Part shown: in pieces, positions 1-7,504 of the stretch
Position numbering within the stretch: position 1 is the first letter of the stretch
Layout of the letters: every line of letters begins with the position of its first letter
Source: Klenkia sp.
GTDB lineage: Bacteria; Actinomycetota; Actinomycetes; Mycobacteriales; Geodermatophilaceae
DNA: 15,871 nt
NCBI GenBank assembly: GCA_025966215.1
Contig: JAOPVM010000308.1
Location: 1-15,871, forward strand
Direction: 5' to 3'
Notes under the pieces: model-generated
The model's input: only the letters and a program-made list of their open reading frames with translations
What the model was told of the DNA's origin: nothing
Databases searched by the model: none
Program-made: the position numbers and the translations under genes

Positions 1-960
1 TGGGGCATCGACCTGTATCTCAAGGACGAGTCCACCCACCCCACGGGCAGCCTCAAGCACCGGCTGGCGCGCTCGCTGTTCCTCTACGCGCTCTGCTCCG
101 GCCAGTTGCACGAGGGCAGCACCGTCGTGGAGGCCTCCAGCGGCTCCACCGCGGTCAGCGAGGCCTACTTCGCCCGGATGCTCGGCCTGCCCTTCGTCGC
201 GGTCATGCCCGCCTCCACCAGCCCGGAGAAGATCGCGCTGATCGAGGGCCAGGGCGGCCGCTGCCACCTGGTCGCCGACGCCGGCACCGTCTACGACGAG
301 GCCCGCCGGATCGCCGGCGAGACAGGCGGGCACTATCTGGACCAGTTCACCCACGCCGAGCGGGCCACCGACTGGCGGGGCAACAACAACATCGCCGAGT
401 CGGTCTTCGAGCAGCTGTCCGCCGAGGAGCACCCGGTGCCCGACTGGGTGGTCGTCGGCGCGGGCACCGGGGGCACCAGCGCGACCATCGGCCGGTACGT
501 GCGCTACCGCAGGCTGCCGACCCGGCTGGCCGTCGTCGACCCCGAGGGCTCGGCGTTCTTCCCCGGCTGGCGGGACGCCGACCCGACCGCGACCGGGCGC
601 CCCTCCCGGATCGAGGGCATCGGCCGGCCCCGGGTGGAGCCCTCGTTCGTGCCGACGATCGTGGACCGGATGTTCTGCGTGCCCGACGCGGCGTCCCTGG
701 CCGCGATGCGGCACCTGGAGCAGGTGACCGGACGCCGGGCCGGCGGCTCGACCGGCACCAACCTGTGGGGGGCGTTCCAGCTGGTCGCCGAGCTGGTGGC
801 CGCGGGGCGCACGGGGAGCATCGTGACCCTGCTCTGCGACGGCGGCGAGCGGTACGCCGACACCTACTACTCCGACGACTGGATCGCCGGGCAGGGCATG
901 GACCTCGCCCCGCACACCGCGACCCTGGAGCACTTCGCCACCACGGGGGAGTGGTCGTGA
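1..960 (+). CDS. PLP-dependent cysteine synthase-family enzyme, Cds1-like (5' end missing)
   Basis: The reading frame is open from base 1 and ends at TGA 958-960, giving 319 visible codons. The true start lies upstream of the window. It is a fold-type II PLP enzyme. The Schiff-base lysine is in GSLKHR (Lys codon 55-57), followed by the substrate loop [11 protein letters not shown] and the phosphate-binding loop [14 protein letters not shown] near 457-500. Stretches such as [15 protein letters not shown] and [15 protein letters not shown] are, from memory, typical of the actinobacterial family that includes M. tuberculosis Cds1 (Rv3684), an L-cysteine desulfhydrase making H2S, pyruvate and ammonia. 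Ordinary O-acetylserine sulfhydrylases and cystathionine beta-synthases share the fold but lack these stretches. The fold is certain; the specific reaction is inference. About 25-30 N-terminal residues are probably missing. A hairpin directly follows the stop, so it probably ends its own transcript. Confidence 0.85.
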   Translation, partial: WGIDLYLKDESTHPTGSLKHRLARSLFLYALCSGQLHEGSTVVEASSGSTAVSEAYFARMLGLPFVAVMPASTSPEKIALIEGQGGRCHLVADAGTVYDEARRIAGETGGHYLDQFTHAERATDWRGNNNIAESVFEQLSAEEHPVPDWVVVGAGTGGTSATIGRYVRYRRLPTRLAVVDPEGSAFFPGWRDADPTATGRPSRIEGIGRPRVEPSFVPTIVDRMFCVPDAASLAAMRHLEQVTGRRAGGSTGTNLWGAFQLVAELVAAGRTGSIVTLLCDGGERYADTYYSDDWIAGQGMDLAPHTATLEHFATTGEWS

Positions 961-986
961 GCGGGGTCACCCACGGCTGACCCCGC
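961..986 (+). terminator. hairpin terminator candidate after the Cds1-like gene
   Basis: The arms GCGGGGTCA (961-969) and TGACCCCGC (978-986) pair perfectly over 9 bp with an 8-nt loop, directly after the stop codon. No T-run follows, which is common for intrinsic terminators in GC-rich actinomycetes. It would separate this gene from etfBA. Function is inferred from position and stability only. Confidence 0.6.
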
Positions 987-993
987 CGACGCT

Positions 994-1012
994 CGTTACC
1001 CGCAGGTAACGT
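994..1012 (+). promoter_or_regulatory. inverted repeat overlapping a possible -10 box upstream of etfB
   Basis: CGTTACC (994-1000) and GGTAACG (1005-1011) form a perfect 7-bp inverted repeat around a 4-nt centre, in the otherwise featureless 120-bp gap before etfB. TAACGT (1007-1012) fits an actinobacterial -10 (TANNNT) and would put the transcript start near 1019, about 60 nt before the etfB ATG. No convincing -35 is seen. The symmetry and the overlap with the -10 suggest an operator for a dimeric repressor such as a TetR-type regulator of fatty-acid catabolism. The regulator's identity is unknown. Confidence 0.45.
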
Positions 1013-1081
1013 CCATCATCTCCAGGTAGCGGGGCACCCGTGTGCCGCCCGCCCCACCTCGATCCCACCCGCGGAGGTGCG

Positions 1082-1861
1082 ATGAACATCGTCGTTCTTG
1101 TGAAGCAGGTCCCCGATTCCGGCAGTGAGCGTGCGCTGGACAGTGCGGACAACACCGTTGCCCGCGCCGGCGCTGACAACGTCATCAACGAGATGGACGA
1201 GTACGCCATCGAGGAGGCGCTGACGGTCAAGGAGTCCCAGGGTGGCGAGGTCACGGTGCTGACCATCGGCCCCTCGACCGCGACCGACGCCATCCGCAAG
1301 GCCCTGTCCATGGGCGCGGACAAGGCCGTGCACGTCACTGACGAGGCGATCCACGGTTCGTGTGCCGTGCAGACCTCGGCCGTGATCGCCGCCGCGCTGT
1401 CCCAGTTGGAGTACGACCTCGTCGTCTGCGGCGCGGAGTCCACCGACGGCCAGGTCTCGGTGATGCCGGCGCTGCTGTCCGAGCGCCTGGGCATCCCGCA
1501 CCTGTCCGGGGCCCGCAAGCTCACCGTCGAGGGCACCACGCTGCACGTCGAGCGGCAGACCGACGGCGGCTACTGGGCCCTGGAGGCACAGACCCCGGCG
1601 ATCGTGAGCACCTGGGACACCATCAACGAGCCCCGCTACCCCTCCTTCAAGGGGATCATGGCCGCCAAGAAGAAGCCGGTGACGACCATGTCGCTGGGCG
1701 ACCTCGGGGTGGACCCGTCCACCGTGGGTCTGGCCTCGGCCACCAGCCAGGTGCTGGACTTCGCCGGTCGCCCGCCCAAGGGTGAGGGCGTGAAGGTCGT
1801 CGATGAGGGCGACGGCGCCGAGAAGCTGGTCGGCTACCTGGCCGCCCAGAAGATCGTCTGA
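1082..1861 (+). CDS. etfB: electron transfer flavoprotein, beta subunit
   Basis: This is the 259-aa small subunit of the heterodimeric ETF, which takes electrons from acyl-CoA dehydrogenases and other flavin dehydrogenases and passes them towards the quinone pool. The protein opens with MNIVVLVKQVPD and carries the family stretch with STDGQVSVMPALLSERLGIP in the middle, which belongs to the AMP/nucleotide-binding region. The length is normal (about 250-265 aa). The ATG at 1082 is chosen over in-frame upstream codons because GGAGG at 1073-1077 sits 4 nt before it and MNIVVLVKQVPD is the standard N-terminus. etfA follows after 31 bp, so the two form an operon. A possible operator lies at 994-1011. 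The gene uses more T-ending codons at its 5' end than its neighbours. Confidence 0.96.
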   Translation: MNIVVLVKQVPDSGSERALDSADNTVARAGADNVINEMDEYAIEEALTVKESQGGEVTVLTIGPSTATDAIRKALSMGADKAVHVTDEAIHGSCAVQTSAVIAAALSQLEYDLVVCGAESTDGQVSVMPALLSERLGIPHLSGARKLTVEGTTLHVERQTDGGYWALEAQTPAIVSTWDTINEPRYPSFKGIMAAKKKPVTTMSLGDLGVDPSTVGLASATSQVLDFAGRPPKGEGVKVVDEGDGAEKLVGYLAAQKIV

Positions 1862-1892
1862 CCCCGGAATCCAGAGAGACAGGAGAACAGTC

Positions 1893-2855
1893 GTGGCTGA
1901 AGTTCTGGTCCTGGTCGAGGTCGCCCCCGACGGATCTGGTGTCCGCAAGACCACCCTGGAGGCGTTGACCGCAGCGCGCGCGCTCGGCGAGCCCTCTGCG
2001 GTCGTGGCCGGTGCCCCTGGCACCGCTGCCTCGGTGAAGGCCGCCCTGGCCGAGTACGGCGCGGCCAGGGTCTACGTCGCGGAGTCCGATGACGTCGATG
2101 CCTACCTGGTGGCTCCCAAGGCCGAGGTGCTCGCCCAGCTGGTGAGGGAGAAGTCCCCGGTCGCCGTGGTCATCCCCTCCACCCCCGAGGGCAAGGAGAT
2201 CGCCGGTCGGCTGGCGATCAAGACCGGTTCGGGCTTCCTCACCGACGTCACCGAGATCGCTGCCGACGGCACGGCCACCCAGGTGGCCTTCGCCGGGGCG
2301 ACGATCGTGCACTCGAAGGTCACCGTCGGCACCCCGATCTACACCCTGCGCGGCAACTCGGTCACCCCCGAGGCCGCCGCCGGTGCCGCGGAGGAGGAGA
2401 CGGTCACCGTCTCGATCTCCGAGGCGGCCAAGCAGACCAGGGTGGTCGAGCGGGTCGTGGAGCAGAAGTCCTCGCGTCCTGAGCTCACCGAGGCCGCGAT
2501 CGTGGTCTCCGGTGGCCGTGGGGTGGCCTCGGCGGAGAACTTCTCGGTGATCGAGGGTCTGGCCGACTCCCTCGGTGCCGCTGTGGGTGCCTCCCGGGCC
2601 GCGGTGGACTCCGGTTTCTACCCGCACTCCTTCCAGGTCGGGCAGACCGGCAAGACGGTGTCCCCGCAGCTCTACGTGGCGGTGGGCATCTCCGGGGCGA
2701 TCCAGCACCGGGCCGGCATGCAGACCTCCAAGACGATCATCGCGGTCAACAAGGACACCGAGGCACCGATCTTCGAGCTCGCCGACTTCGGCGTCGTGGG
2801 CGACCTGAACACCGTCGTCCCGGCCGCGACGGAGCAGATCACCGCCCGCAAGTAA
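1893..2855 (+). CDS. etfA: electron transfer flavoprotein, alpha subunit
   Basis: This is the 320-aa FAD-binding subunit of ETF, partner of the preceding EtfB. It begins (GTG start) [10 protein letters not shown], the usual N-terminal nucleotide-fold start. The C-terminal FAD domain holds [12 protein letters not shown], then [20 protein letters not shown] and [19 protein letters not shown], the ETF-alpha signature region, and ends [14 protein letters not shown]. The GTG at 1893 is chosen because AGGAGA (1881-1886) precedes it and the protein aligns with the family from that residue. An upstream in-frame ATG at 1803 would lie inside etfB. Length is typical. Two strong hairpins follow the TAA stop, marking the operon's end. 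Confidence 0.96.
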   Translation: MAEVLVLVEVAPDGSGVRKTTLEALTAARALGEPSAVVAGAPGTAASVKAALAEYGAARVYVAESDDVDAYLVAPKAEVLAQLVREKSPVAVVIPSTPEGKEIAGRLAIKTGSGFLTDVTEIAADGTATQVAFAGATIVHSKVTVGTPIYTLRGNSVTPEAAAGAAEEETVTVSISEAAKQTRVVERVVEQKSSRPELTEAAIVVSGGRGVASAENFSVIEGLADSLGAAVGASRAAVDSGFYPHSFQVGQTGKTVSPQLYVAVGISGAIQHRAGMQTSKTIIAVNKDTEAPIFELADFGVVGDLNTVVPAATEQITARK

Positions 2856-2860
2856 CGCAG

Positions 2861-2880
2861 CACCGCAGCGCACCGCAGCG
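2861..2880 (+). repeat. tandem 10-bp direct repeat
   Basis: CACCGCAGCG occurs twice head to tail (2861-2870 and 2871-2880), preceded by a partial copy (CGCAG, 2856-2860) just after the etfA stop. The last bases form part of the first terminator stem. It is probably slippage sequence in a 3' untranslated region; no function is evident. Confidence 0.6.
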
Positions 2881-2904
2881 TGGATCAGGTCTCCTGATCC
2901 ACGC
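2878..2904 (+). terminator. first hairpin of a tandem terminator after etfA
   Basis: A perfect 12-bp stem (2878-2889 with 2893-2904) closes on a 3-nt TCT loop, beginning 23 bp after the etfA stop. The arm centres are GGATCAGG and CCTGATCC. There is no U-tract, but stem length and position fit a terminator or 3'-end stabiliser for the etfBA message. Confidence 0.75.
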
Positions 2905-2906
2905 CC

Positions 2907-2938
2907 GTCCCCCCTCACCAACGCTGGTGAGGGGGGAC
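2907..2938 (+). terminator. second, stronger hairpin of the tandem terminator
   Basis: GTCCCCCCTCACCA (2907-2920) and TGGTGAGGGGGGAC (2925-2938) pair perfectly over 14 bp around the loop ACGC. It follows the first hairpin with a 2-nt gap. A further copy of TGGTGAGGG at 2945-2953 could pair with the same left arm as an alternative. It is the most stable hairpin I found in the window and probably stops etfBA transcription before the VOC gene. Confidence 0.8.
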
Positions 2939-2981
2939 AGCTGTTGGTGAGGGTGGAGCGGGTTCTGTCGGTGACCGCCCC

Positions 2982-2987
2982 TACGGT
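2982..2987 (+). promoter_or_regulatory. -10 box of a probable leaderless promoter for the VOC gene
   Basis: TACGGT fits the actinobacterial TANNNT -10 and lies exactly 7 nt before the ATG at 2995, so transcription would start at or next to the start codon. No Shine-Dalgarno sequence precedes that ATG. The -35 region is weak. The same spacing is seen before the MetE-like and ligA genes. Confidence 0.5.
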
Positions 2988-2994
2988 CCCGGGC

Positions 2995-3375
2995 ATGACC
3001 GACACCCCCGCCATCACCCTCGGCGCCGTAGCGCTCGACACCGACGACCCGCCCCGCCTCGCCGCCTTCTGGGCCGCGCTCACCGGGGGTGAGATCGCCG
3101 GCGAGGTCGACGGCATGCTCTTCGTGCAGGGGCCGCCAGGTGGGTTCTCCGTGCTGGTGCGCCCGCGGCAGGGCCCGGCACCCGAGCACCCCGACCAGCA
3201 CCTCGACCTCACCGTCTCCTGGGGCGCCCGGGAGTCCGAGGTCGCCCGTGCGGTCTCGCTCGGGGCCGAGCACCGGTGGGACGTCCTCGACGAGGTGCCC
3301 TGGGTGCGCTGGACCACCCTGGCTGATCCCGGCGGGCACCTGTTCTGCATCGCCGAGCACACCCCCGGTGACTGA
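2995..3375 (+). CDS. VOC (glyoxalase/bleomycin-resistance fold) family protein
   Basis: A 126-aa single-domain protein of the vicinal oxygen chelate superfamily. It opens with a first beta strand (ITLGAVALDTDDPPRLAAFW), the usual '...D..R...FW...G' helix entry of small actinobacterial VOC proteins. It ends with WTTLADPGGHLFCIAEH, the conserved 'DPGG..F.I' close of the fold. Family members bind a metal or hydrophobic ligand and act as lyases, dioxygenases or drug-binding proteins; the substrate here cannot be told. The ATG at 2995 is chosen because homology starts there and a -10 box stands 7 nt upstream; the in-frame TTG at 2944 would overlap the alternative terminator arm. ligB starts 15 bp downstream, so it probably heads the ligB-MFS-desulfurase-mnmA run. 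Confidence 0.85.
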   Translation: MTDTPAITLGAVALDTDDPPRLAAFWAALTGGEIAGEVDGMLFVQGPPGGFSVLVRPRQGPAPEHPDQHLDLTVSWGARESEVARAVSLGAEHRWDVLDEVPWVRWTTLADPGGHLFCIAEHTPGD

Positions 3376-3390
3376 GCGCAGGATGGGCAC

Positions 3391-4926
3391 GTGCTGCTCG
3401 CCGACGTCGTGACCGCATCGGCCGCGGTGGGCGCCACCCGCGCCCGGACGGCGAAGAGCGCCACCGTGGCGGCCCTGCTCCGCGCAGCAGGGCTCGACGA
3501 GATCGGGCCGGTCACCGCCTGGCTGTCGGGGTCGACGACCCAGGGGAAGCTGGGGGCCGGCTGGCGCACGCTGTCCGCTGTCGCCGCGACCCCGGCCGGA
3601 GAACCGAGTCTCACCGTCACCGGTGTCCAGGCCGCCCTCGACGAGCTGGCCGGGGTCTCCGGCACCGGCTCGACCGCCCGTCGGTCCGCCCTGCTCGCCG
3701 CGCTCCTGGGGGCGGCCACGGCCGACGAGCAGACCTTCCTGCTCCGGCTGCTCGGCGGGGAACTGCGGCACGGGGCGCTGGAGGGCGTGGTCCTCGACGC
3801 CGTGGCCGCCGCCGCAGAGGCACCGGCCGCCGTCGTCCGGCGGGCGTTCTTCCTCTCCGGGGTGCTGGCCGACGTCGCGGTCGTCGCGCTGACCGGCGGA
3901 GCGCCCGCGCTCGAGGGGGTGCGGCTGCAGGTCGGCCGGCCGCTGCGCCCGATGCTCGCCTCCCCGGCCGACACCCTCGCCGACGCGCTGGGCGACGGCG
4001 ACGTGGTCGTCGAGCAGAAGATGGACGGCGCCCGCATCCAGGTGCACAAGCACGGCGAGGAGGTGCGGGTGTGGACCCGCACGCTCAAGGAGGTCACCTC
4101 CCGGGTGCCCGAGCTCGTCGAGATCGTCCGTTCGCTGCCCGCGCGGACCCTCGTGCTCGACGGGGAGACCCTGGCGCTCACCGACGACGGCCGGCCGCGG
4201 CCGTTCCAGGAGACCGCCGCGCGCTTCGGTGCCGACACCCACGCCCTGCTGCTGCAGCCGTTCTTCTTCGACTGCCTGCACGTCGACGGCGCCGACCTCG
4301 TCGACGAGCCGCTCACGACCCGGCGCGAGGTACTGGCCCGCGTGGCGCCGGACCACCGGATGCCCGGCGTCCTCCGGCCCTCCCCGGAGCAGGCCGAGGA
4401 GTTCGCCGCGGCCTCGCTGGCCGCCGGGCACGAAGGTGTCGTGGTCAAGGCCCTGGGCAGCGCGTACGCCGCCGGCCGACGCGGGAAGTGGTGGCAGAAG
4501 GTCAAGCCGGTGCACACCCTCGACCTGGTCGTCATCGGCGCCGAGTGGGGCTACGGCCGACGCACCGGGTCGCTGTCGAACATCCACCTCGGCGCCCGTG
4601 ACCCCGACGGCGGCGAACCGGTGATGGTCGGCAAGACGTTCAAGGGGATGACCGACGAGCTGCTGGCCTGGCAGACCGCCACGTTCCCCGAACTGGTCCG
4701 GGAGGACCGCGGGAGCACCGTGCTGCTGCGCCCGGAGCTGGTCGTGGAGATCGAGCTCGACGGCGTCCAGCGCAGCCCGCGCTACCCCGGCGGCGTGGCC
4801 CTGCGCTTCGCCCGGGTACTCCGCTACCGCCCGGACAAGGAGCCCGCAGACGCCGACACGATCGACGCCGTCCGGGCGCTGCTGGCGGGAAGAGGTGGGG
4901 ACGACCCGGCGTTGGCAGCCGGGTGA
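3391..4926 (+). CDS. ligB: ATP-dependent DNA ligase (LigB type)
   Basis: A 511-aa ATP-dependent ligase that seals DNA nicks through an enzyme-AMP intermediate. Residues about 1-175 form the N-terminal DNA-binding domain (TFLLRLLGGELRHGALEGVV). The nucleotidyltransferase domain follows, with motif I EQKMDGARIQ (adenylated Lys210), LDGE near residue 253, FFFDCLHVDG (motif IIIa-like), EGVVVK (residues 348-353) and WWQKVKP (motif V, residues 367-373). The OB-fold follows, with SNIHLGARDP, VGKTFKGMTD and VQRSPRYPGGVALRFARV. Length and sequence match M. tuberculosis LigB (Rv3062, about 507 aa) closely, from memory. GTG 3391 fits the homologous N-terminus; only a weak AGGA (3380-3383) precedes it. 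LigB in mycobacteria is dispensable and distinct from LigC/LigD end-joining ligases. It overlaps the MFS gene by 4 bp. Confidence 0.95.
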   Translation: MLLADVVTASAAVGATRARTAKSATVAALLRAAGLDEIGPVTAWLSGSTTQGKLGAGWRTLSAVAATPAGEPSLTVTGVQAALDELAGVSGTGSTARRSALLAALLGAATADEQTFLLRLLGGELRHGALEGVVLDAVAAAAEAPAAVVRRAFFLSGVLADVAVVALTGGAPALEGVRLQVGRPLRPMLASPADTLADALGDGDVVVEQKMDGARIQVHKHGEEVRVWTRTLKEVTSRVPELVEIVRSLPARTLVLDGETLALTDDGRPRPFQETAARFGADTHALLLQPFFFDCLHVDGADLVDEPLTTRREVLARVAPDHRMPGVLRPSPEQAEEFAAASLAAGHEGVVVKALGSAYAAGRRGKWWQKVKPVHTLDLVVIGAEWGYGRRTGSLSNIHLGARDPDGGEPVMVGKTFKGMTDELLAWQTATFPELVREDRGSTVLLRPELVVEIELDGVQRSPRYPGGVALRFARVLRYRPDKEPADADTIDAVRALLAGRGGDDPALAAG

Positions 4927-6311
4927 GCAACGTGGGCACGGTCGGCGTCTTCGACCGCCGGCACCGGCTCACCACCGCCGGGTTGCTGATGCTCGTCACC
5001 TTCATCGCGTTCGAGTCGATGGCGGTGGCCACCGCGATGCCCACCGTCGTCCGGGAGCTCGACGGGCTGGTCTGGTACGCGTGGCCGTTCACCGCGTTCC
5101 TGGTCGCCCAGGTCGTCGGCATGGTCCTGGGCGGTGACGTCAGCGACCGCCGGGGGGCCCGGGTCGCGCTGCTGTGGGGCGTGGGGTTCTTCGCCCTGGG
5201 CCTGGTCGCGTCCGGATCGGCGGCCGACATGACCCTGTTCGTCGCCGGCCGCGCGGTCCAGGGCCTGGGCGGCGGGCTCATCGCGGTGTCGCTGTACGTC
5301 GTCGCGGGTCAGGCCTACGCCGCGGAACTGCGTCCCCAGCTGTTCGGGGCGTTCTCCGCGGCGTGGGTGTTCCCCGCGCTCTTCGGCCCGGTGATCGCCG
5401 GGGCCATCACCACGCACACGTCGTGGCGCTGGGTCTTCCTGGGCATCCTGCCGCTGGTCGCGGTCGGGCTGGTCCTGGTGCTGCCCTCGATCGCCCGGCT
5501 CGCCGTCCCCGACGGCACGGCCCGCCCGGCTTCCTCCCGGCGCTGGTGGGCGGTGCTCGCCGGGGTCGGCATCGGGGCCCTGCAGTACGCCGGGCAGCGG
5601 CTGGACCTCGTGGCCCTGGTGGTCGCCGTCATCGGGGTGGTCGCCCTGGCCGCGGGCCTGCGGCCGTTGCTGCCGCCGGGCACGGTCATCGCGCGCCGCG
5701 GCCTGCCCACCGTGGTCGCCTCCCGCGGACTGCTGGCCGGCTCCTTCTTCGGCATCGACACCCTGCTGCCGCTGACCCTCACCGAGGTGCACGGCTACAG
5801 CGCCACGGCCGCCGGAATCCCCCTGACCACCGGGGCGATCGGCTGGTCGCTGGCCTCGACGCTGTCCGCCCGTCGTCCCGAGGTCTCCCGGGTGCGGCTG
5901 CTGCAGATCGGCTTCGTCCTGCTCGCCCTCGGCCTGGCCGGCACCGCGGTCGCCGCGCTGCCCTCGACCGGTGGCTGGACCGCCTACGTCAGCTGGGCCG
6001 TGGCCGGCCTCGGCATGGGCCTGGGGATGCCCAGCGTGGGCGTCCTGCTGCTCGACCAGTCACCCGAGCACCGGCGTGGAGCCGACTCGGCGTCCCTGCA
6101 GATCTCCGACGTCGTCGGTTCGGCACTGTGCGTCGGCTTCGCCGGCGTGCTGGTGGCCGCTGCCGCGACCGGAGTGCTGCCGCTCACCGCCGCGCTGCTC
6201 GTCGCCATCGCGGTCTTCAGCGGGTTGGCACTGCTCGGGTCGCTGGTCGCCGGGCGGGCCGCGGCCCCGTCGGCCGAGGCGGCTCGCGCGACTACATTGG
6301 CCACGTCATGA
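4923..6311 (+). CDS. MFS transporter, about 14 membrane segments (DHA2-like efflux)
   Basis: A 462-aa integral membrane protein. I count about 14 hydrophobic segments, starting with [14 protein letters not shown] and ending with [20 protein letters not shown], which suits the 14-TM DHA2 drug:proton antiporter group. Between TM2 and TM3 is the MFS motif A, here [11 protein letters not shown]. The fifth segment ([16 protein letters not shown]) resembles antiporter motif C, with [10 protein letters not shown]. It probably exports small compounds using the proton gradient; substrate unknown. The GTG start at 4923 overlaps the ligB stop (GTGA), and its stop overlaps the desulfurase ATG (ATGA), so translation is likely coupled on both sides. 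There is no regulator next to it. Confidence 0.88.
   Translation: MSNVGTVGVFDRRHRLTTAGLLMLVTFIAFESMAVATAMPTVVRELDGLVWYAWPFTAFLVAQVVGMVLGGDVSDRRGARVALLWGVGFFALGLVASGSAADMTLFVAGRAVQGLGGGLIAVSLYVVAGQAYAAELRPQLFGAFSAAWVFPALFGPVIAGAITTHTSWRWVFLGILPLVAVGLVLVLPSIARLAVPDGTARPASSRRWWAVLAGVGIGALQYAGQRLDLVALVVAVIGVVALAAGLRPLLPPGTVIARRGLPTVVASRGLLAGSFFGIDTLLPLTLTEVHGYSATAAGIPLTTGAIGWSLASTLSARRPEVSRVRLLQIGFVLLALGLAGTAVAALPSTGGWTAYVSWAVAGLGMGLGMPSVGVLLLDQSPEHRRGADSASLQISDVVGSALCVGFAGVLVAAAATGVLPLTAALLVAIAVFSGLALLGSLVAGRAAAPSAEAARATTLATS
6293..6298 (+). promoter_or_regulatory. possible internal -10 box before the cysteine desulfurase
   Basis: TACATT (TANNNT) lies 9 nt before the ATG at 6308, inside the last codons of the MFS gene. 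No Shine-Dalgarno sequence is present before this ATG. A leaderless internal promoter would let the desulfurase-mnmA pair be made independently of the upstream genes. There is no clear -35; this is inference. Confidence 0.35.
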
Positions 6312-7504
6312 CGTACCTCGACCACGCGGCGACCACGCCGATGCTGCCCGAGGCCGTGGCGGCGATGACCCAGCAGCTGGCCCGGGTGGGCAACGCCTCG
6401 TCCCTGCACGCCAGCGGCCGCGGCGCCCGACGCACCGCCGAGCAGTCCCGCGAGCGGCTGGCCGAGGCGCTCGGTGCCCGCCCGTCGGAGGTGCTGTTCA
6501 CCGGCGGCGGCACCGAGAGCGACAACCTCGCCGTCAAAGGTCTCTTCTGGGCCCGGCGCGGCGCCGACCCGCGCCGCACCCGCGTGGTGGTCAGCCCGGC
6601 CGAGCACCACGCCGTGCTGGACAGCGTCCAGTGGCTGGCCGAACACGACCACGCCGAGATCACCTGGGTCGACGTCCAGCCCACCGGCGAGGTCACCCCC
6701 GCCGCGCTCGCCGACGCCCTCGGTGACGGCACCGACGTCGCGCTGGTCAGCGTCATGTGGGCCAACAACGAGATCGGCGCGGTCAGCGAGCTGGCGGCCC
6801 TCGCCGAGGTCGCGCACGCCGTCGGCGTCCCGCTGCACACCGACGCCGTGCAGGCCGTCGGCCAGGTGCCGGTGGACTTCGCGGGCAGCGGCGTGGACGC
6901 CCTCACCATGACCGGGCACAAGCTCGGCGGCCCGATGGGCGCCGGGCTGCTCGTGCTCCGCCGGGACGCCGACTGCACGCCGCTGCTGCACGGGGGTGGT
7001 CAGGAGCGGGACGTGCGCTCCGGGACCCTGGACGTCGCGGCGATCGTCGGGCTGGCGGTGGCGACGACGACGAGCGTGGGCAACCGGGTCGAGCGCGCCG
7101 CCCGGGTGTCTGCACTGCGTGACCGACTGGTCGCCGGGGTCGTCGCCCGGGTGCCCGACGTGCAGCTCAACGGCCCTGCGCTGGACGCGGTCGTCGCCGG
7201 GGGGCCCGGGCGACTGCCGGGCAACGCACACCTGTCCTTCCCCGGCGCCGAGGGCGACGCGCTGCTGATGCTGCTGGACGCCAACGGCATCGAGTGCTCG
7301 ACCGGCTCGGCCTGCAGCGCCGGGGTGGCGCGGCCCAGCCACGTGCTGCTGGCCACCGGCGCCGACACCGACCGGGCGCGCAGCTCGCTGCGGTTCAGCC
7401 TCGGCCACACCTCCACCGACGCCGACGTGGACGCCGTCCTCGACGTGATCGCACCGGTCGTGGAGCGCGCCCGGCGAGCGGGCCTGGGCCGGCGGTCGGC
7501 GTGA
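6308..7504 (+). CDS. cysteine desulfurase (IscS/NifS family)
   Basis: A 398-aa class V PLP aminotransferase-fold enzyme that takes sulfur from L-cysteine as an enzyme persulfide, releasing alanine. It opens [11 protein letters not shown], has [12 protein letters not shown] near residue 75, [11 protein letters not shown], the PLP lysine in TGHKLGG (Lys205) and [12 protein letters not shown]. The active-site cysteine is Cys336 in STGSACSAG, followed by PSHVLLATG at the spacing of group I (IscS-like) enzymes. ATG 6308 is used because homology starts there; the frame is open far upstream only as an alternative frame of the MFS gene. Its GTGA overlap with mnmA, together with the same pairing in M. 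tuberculosis (iscS-trmU) and B. subtilis (yrvO-mnmA), suggests it supplies sulfur for tRNA thiolation; a role in Fe-S assembly is also possible. No iscU/suf genes are in the window. Confidence 0.93.
   Translation: MTYLDHAATTPMLPEAVAAMTQQLARVGNASSLHASGRGARRTAEQSRERLAEALGARPSEVLFTGGGTESDNLAVKGLFWARRGADPRRTRVVVSPAEHHAVLDSVQWLAEHDHAEITWVDVQPTGEVTPAALADALGDGTDVALVSVMWANNEIGAVSELAALAEVAHAVGVPLHTDAVQAVGQVPVDFAGSGVDALTMTGHKLGGPMGAGLLVLRRDADCTPLLHGGGQERDVRSGTLDVAAIVGLAVATTTSVGNRVERAARVSALRDRLVAGVVARVPDVQLNGPALDAVVAGGPGRLPGNAHLSFPGAEGDALLMLLDANGIECSTGSACSAGVARPSHVLLATGADTDRARSSLRFSLGHTSTDADVDAVLDVIAPVVERARRAGLGRRSA

Noticed and set aside
2944..2994. TTG 2944 as the VOC start, adding 17 residues
   Set aside because: The extra residues do not look like VOC fold, the start overlaps the alternative terminator arm, and a -10 box 7 nt before ATG 2995 supports the shorter form.
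1656..4535. A minus-strand open frame of 959 codons across etfA, VOC and ligB
   Set aside because: It runs through the terminator region and opposite three clear genes. Its translation is Ser/Arg/Thr/Pro-rich with no recognisable fold.
5174..6307. Long in-frame extension upstream of the cysteine desulfurase
   Set aside because: It is an alternative frame of the MFS gene, Arg/Pro/Gly-rich, and the family N-terminus begins exactly at ATG 6308.
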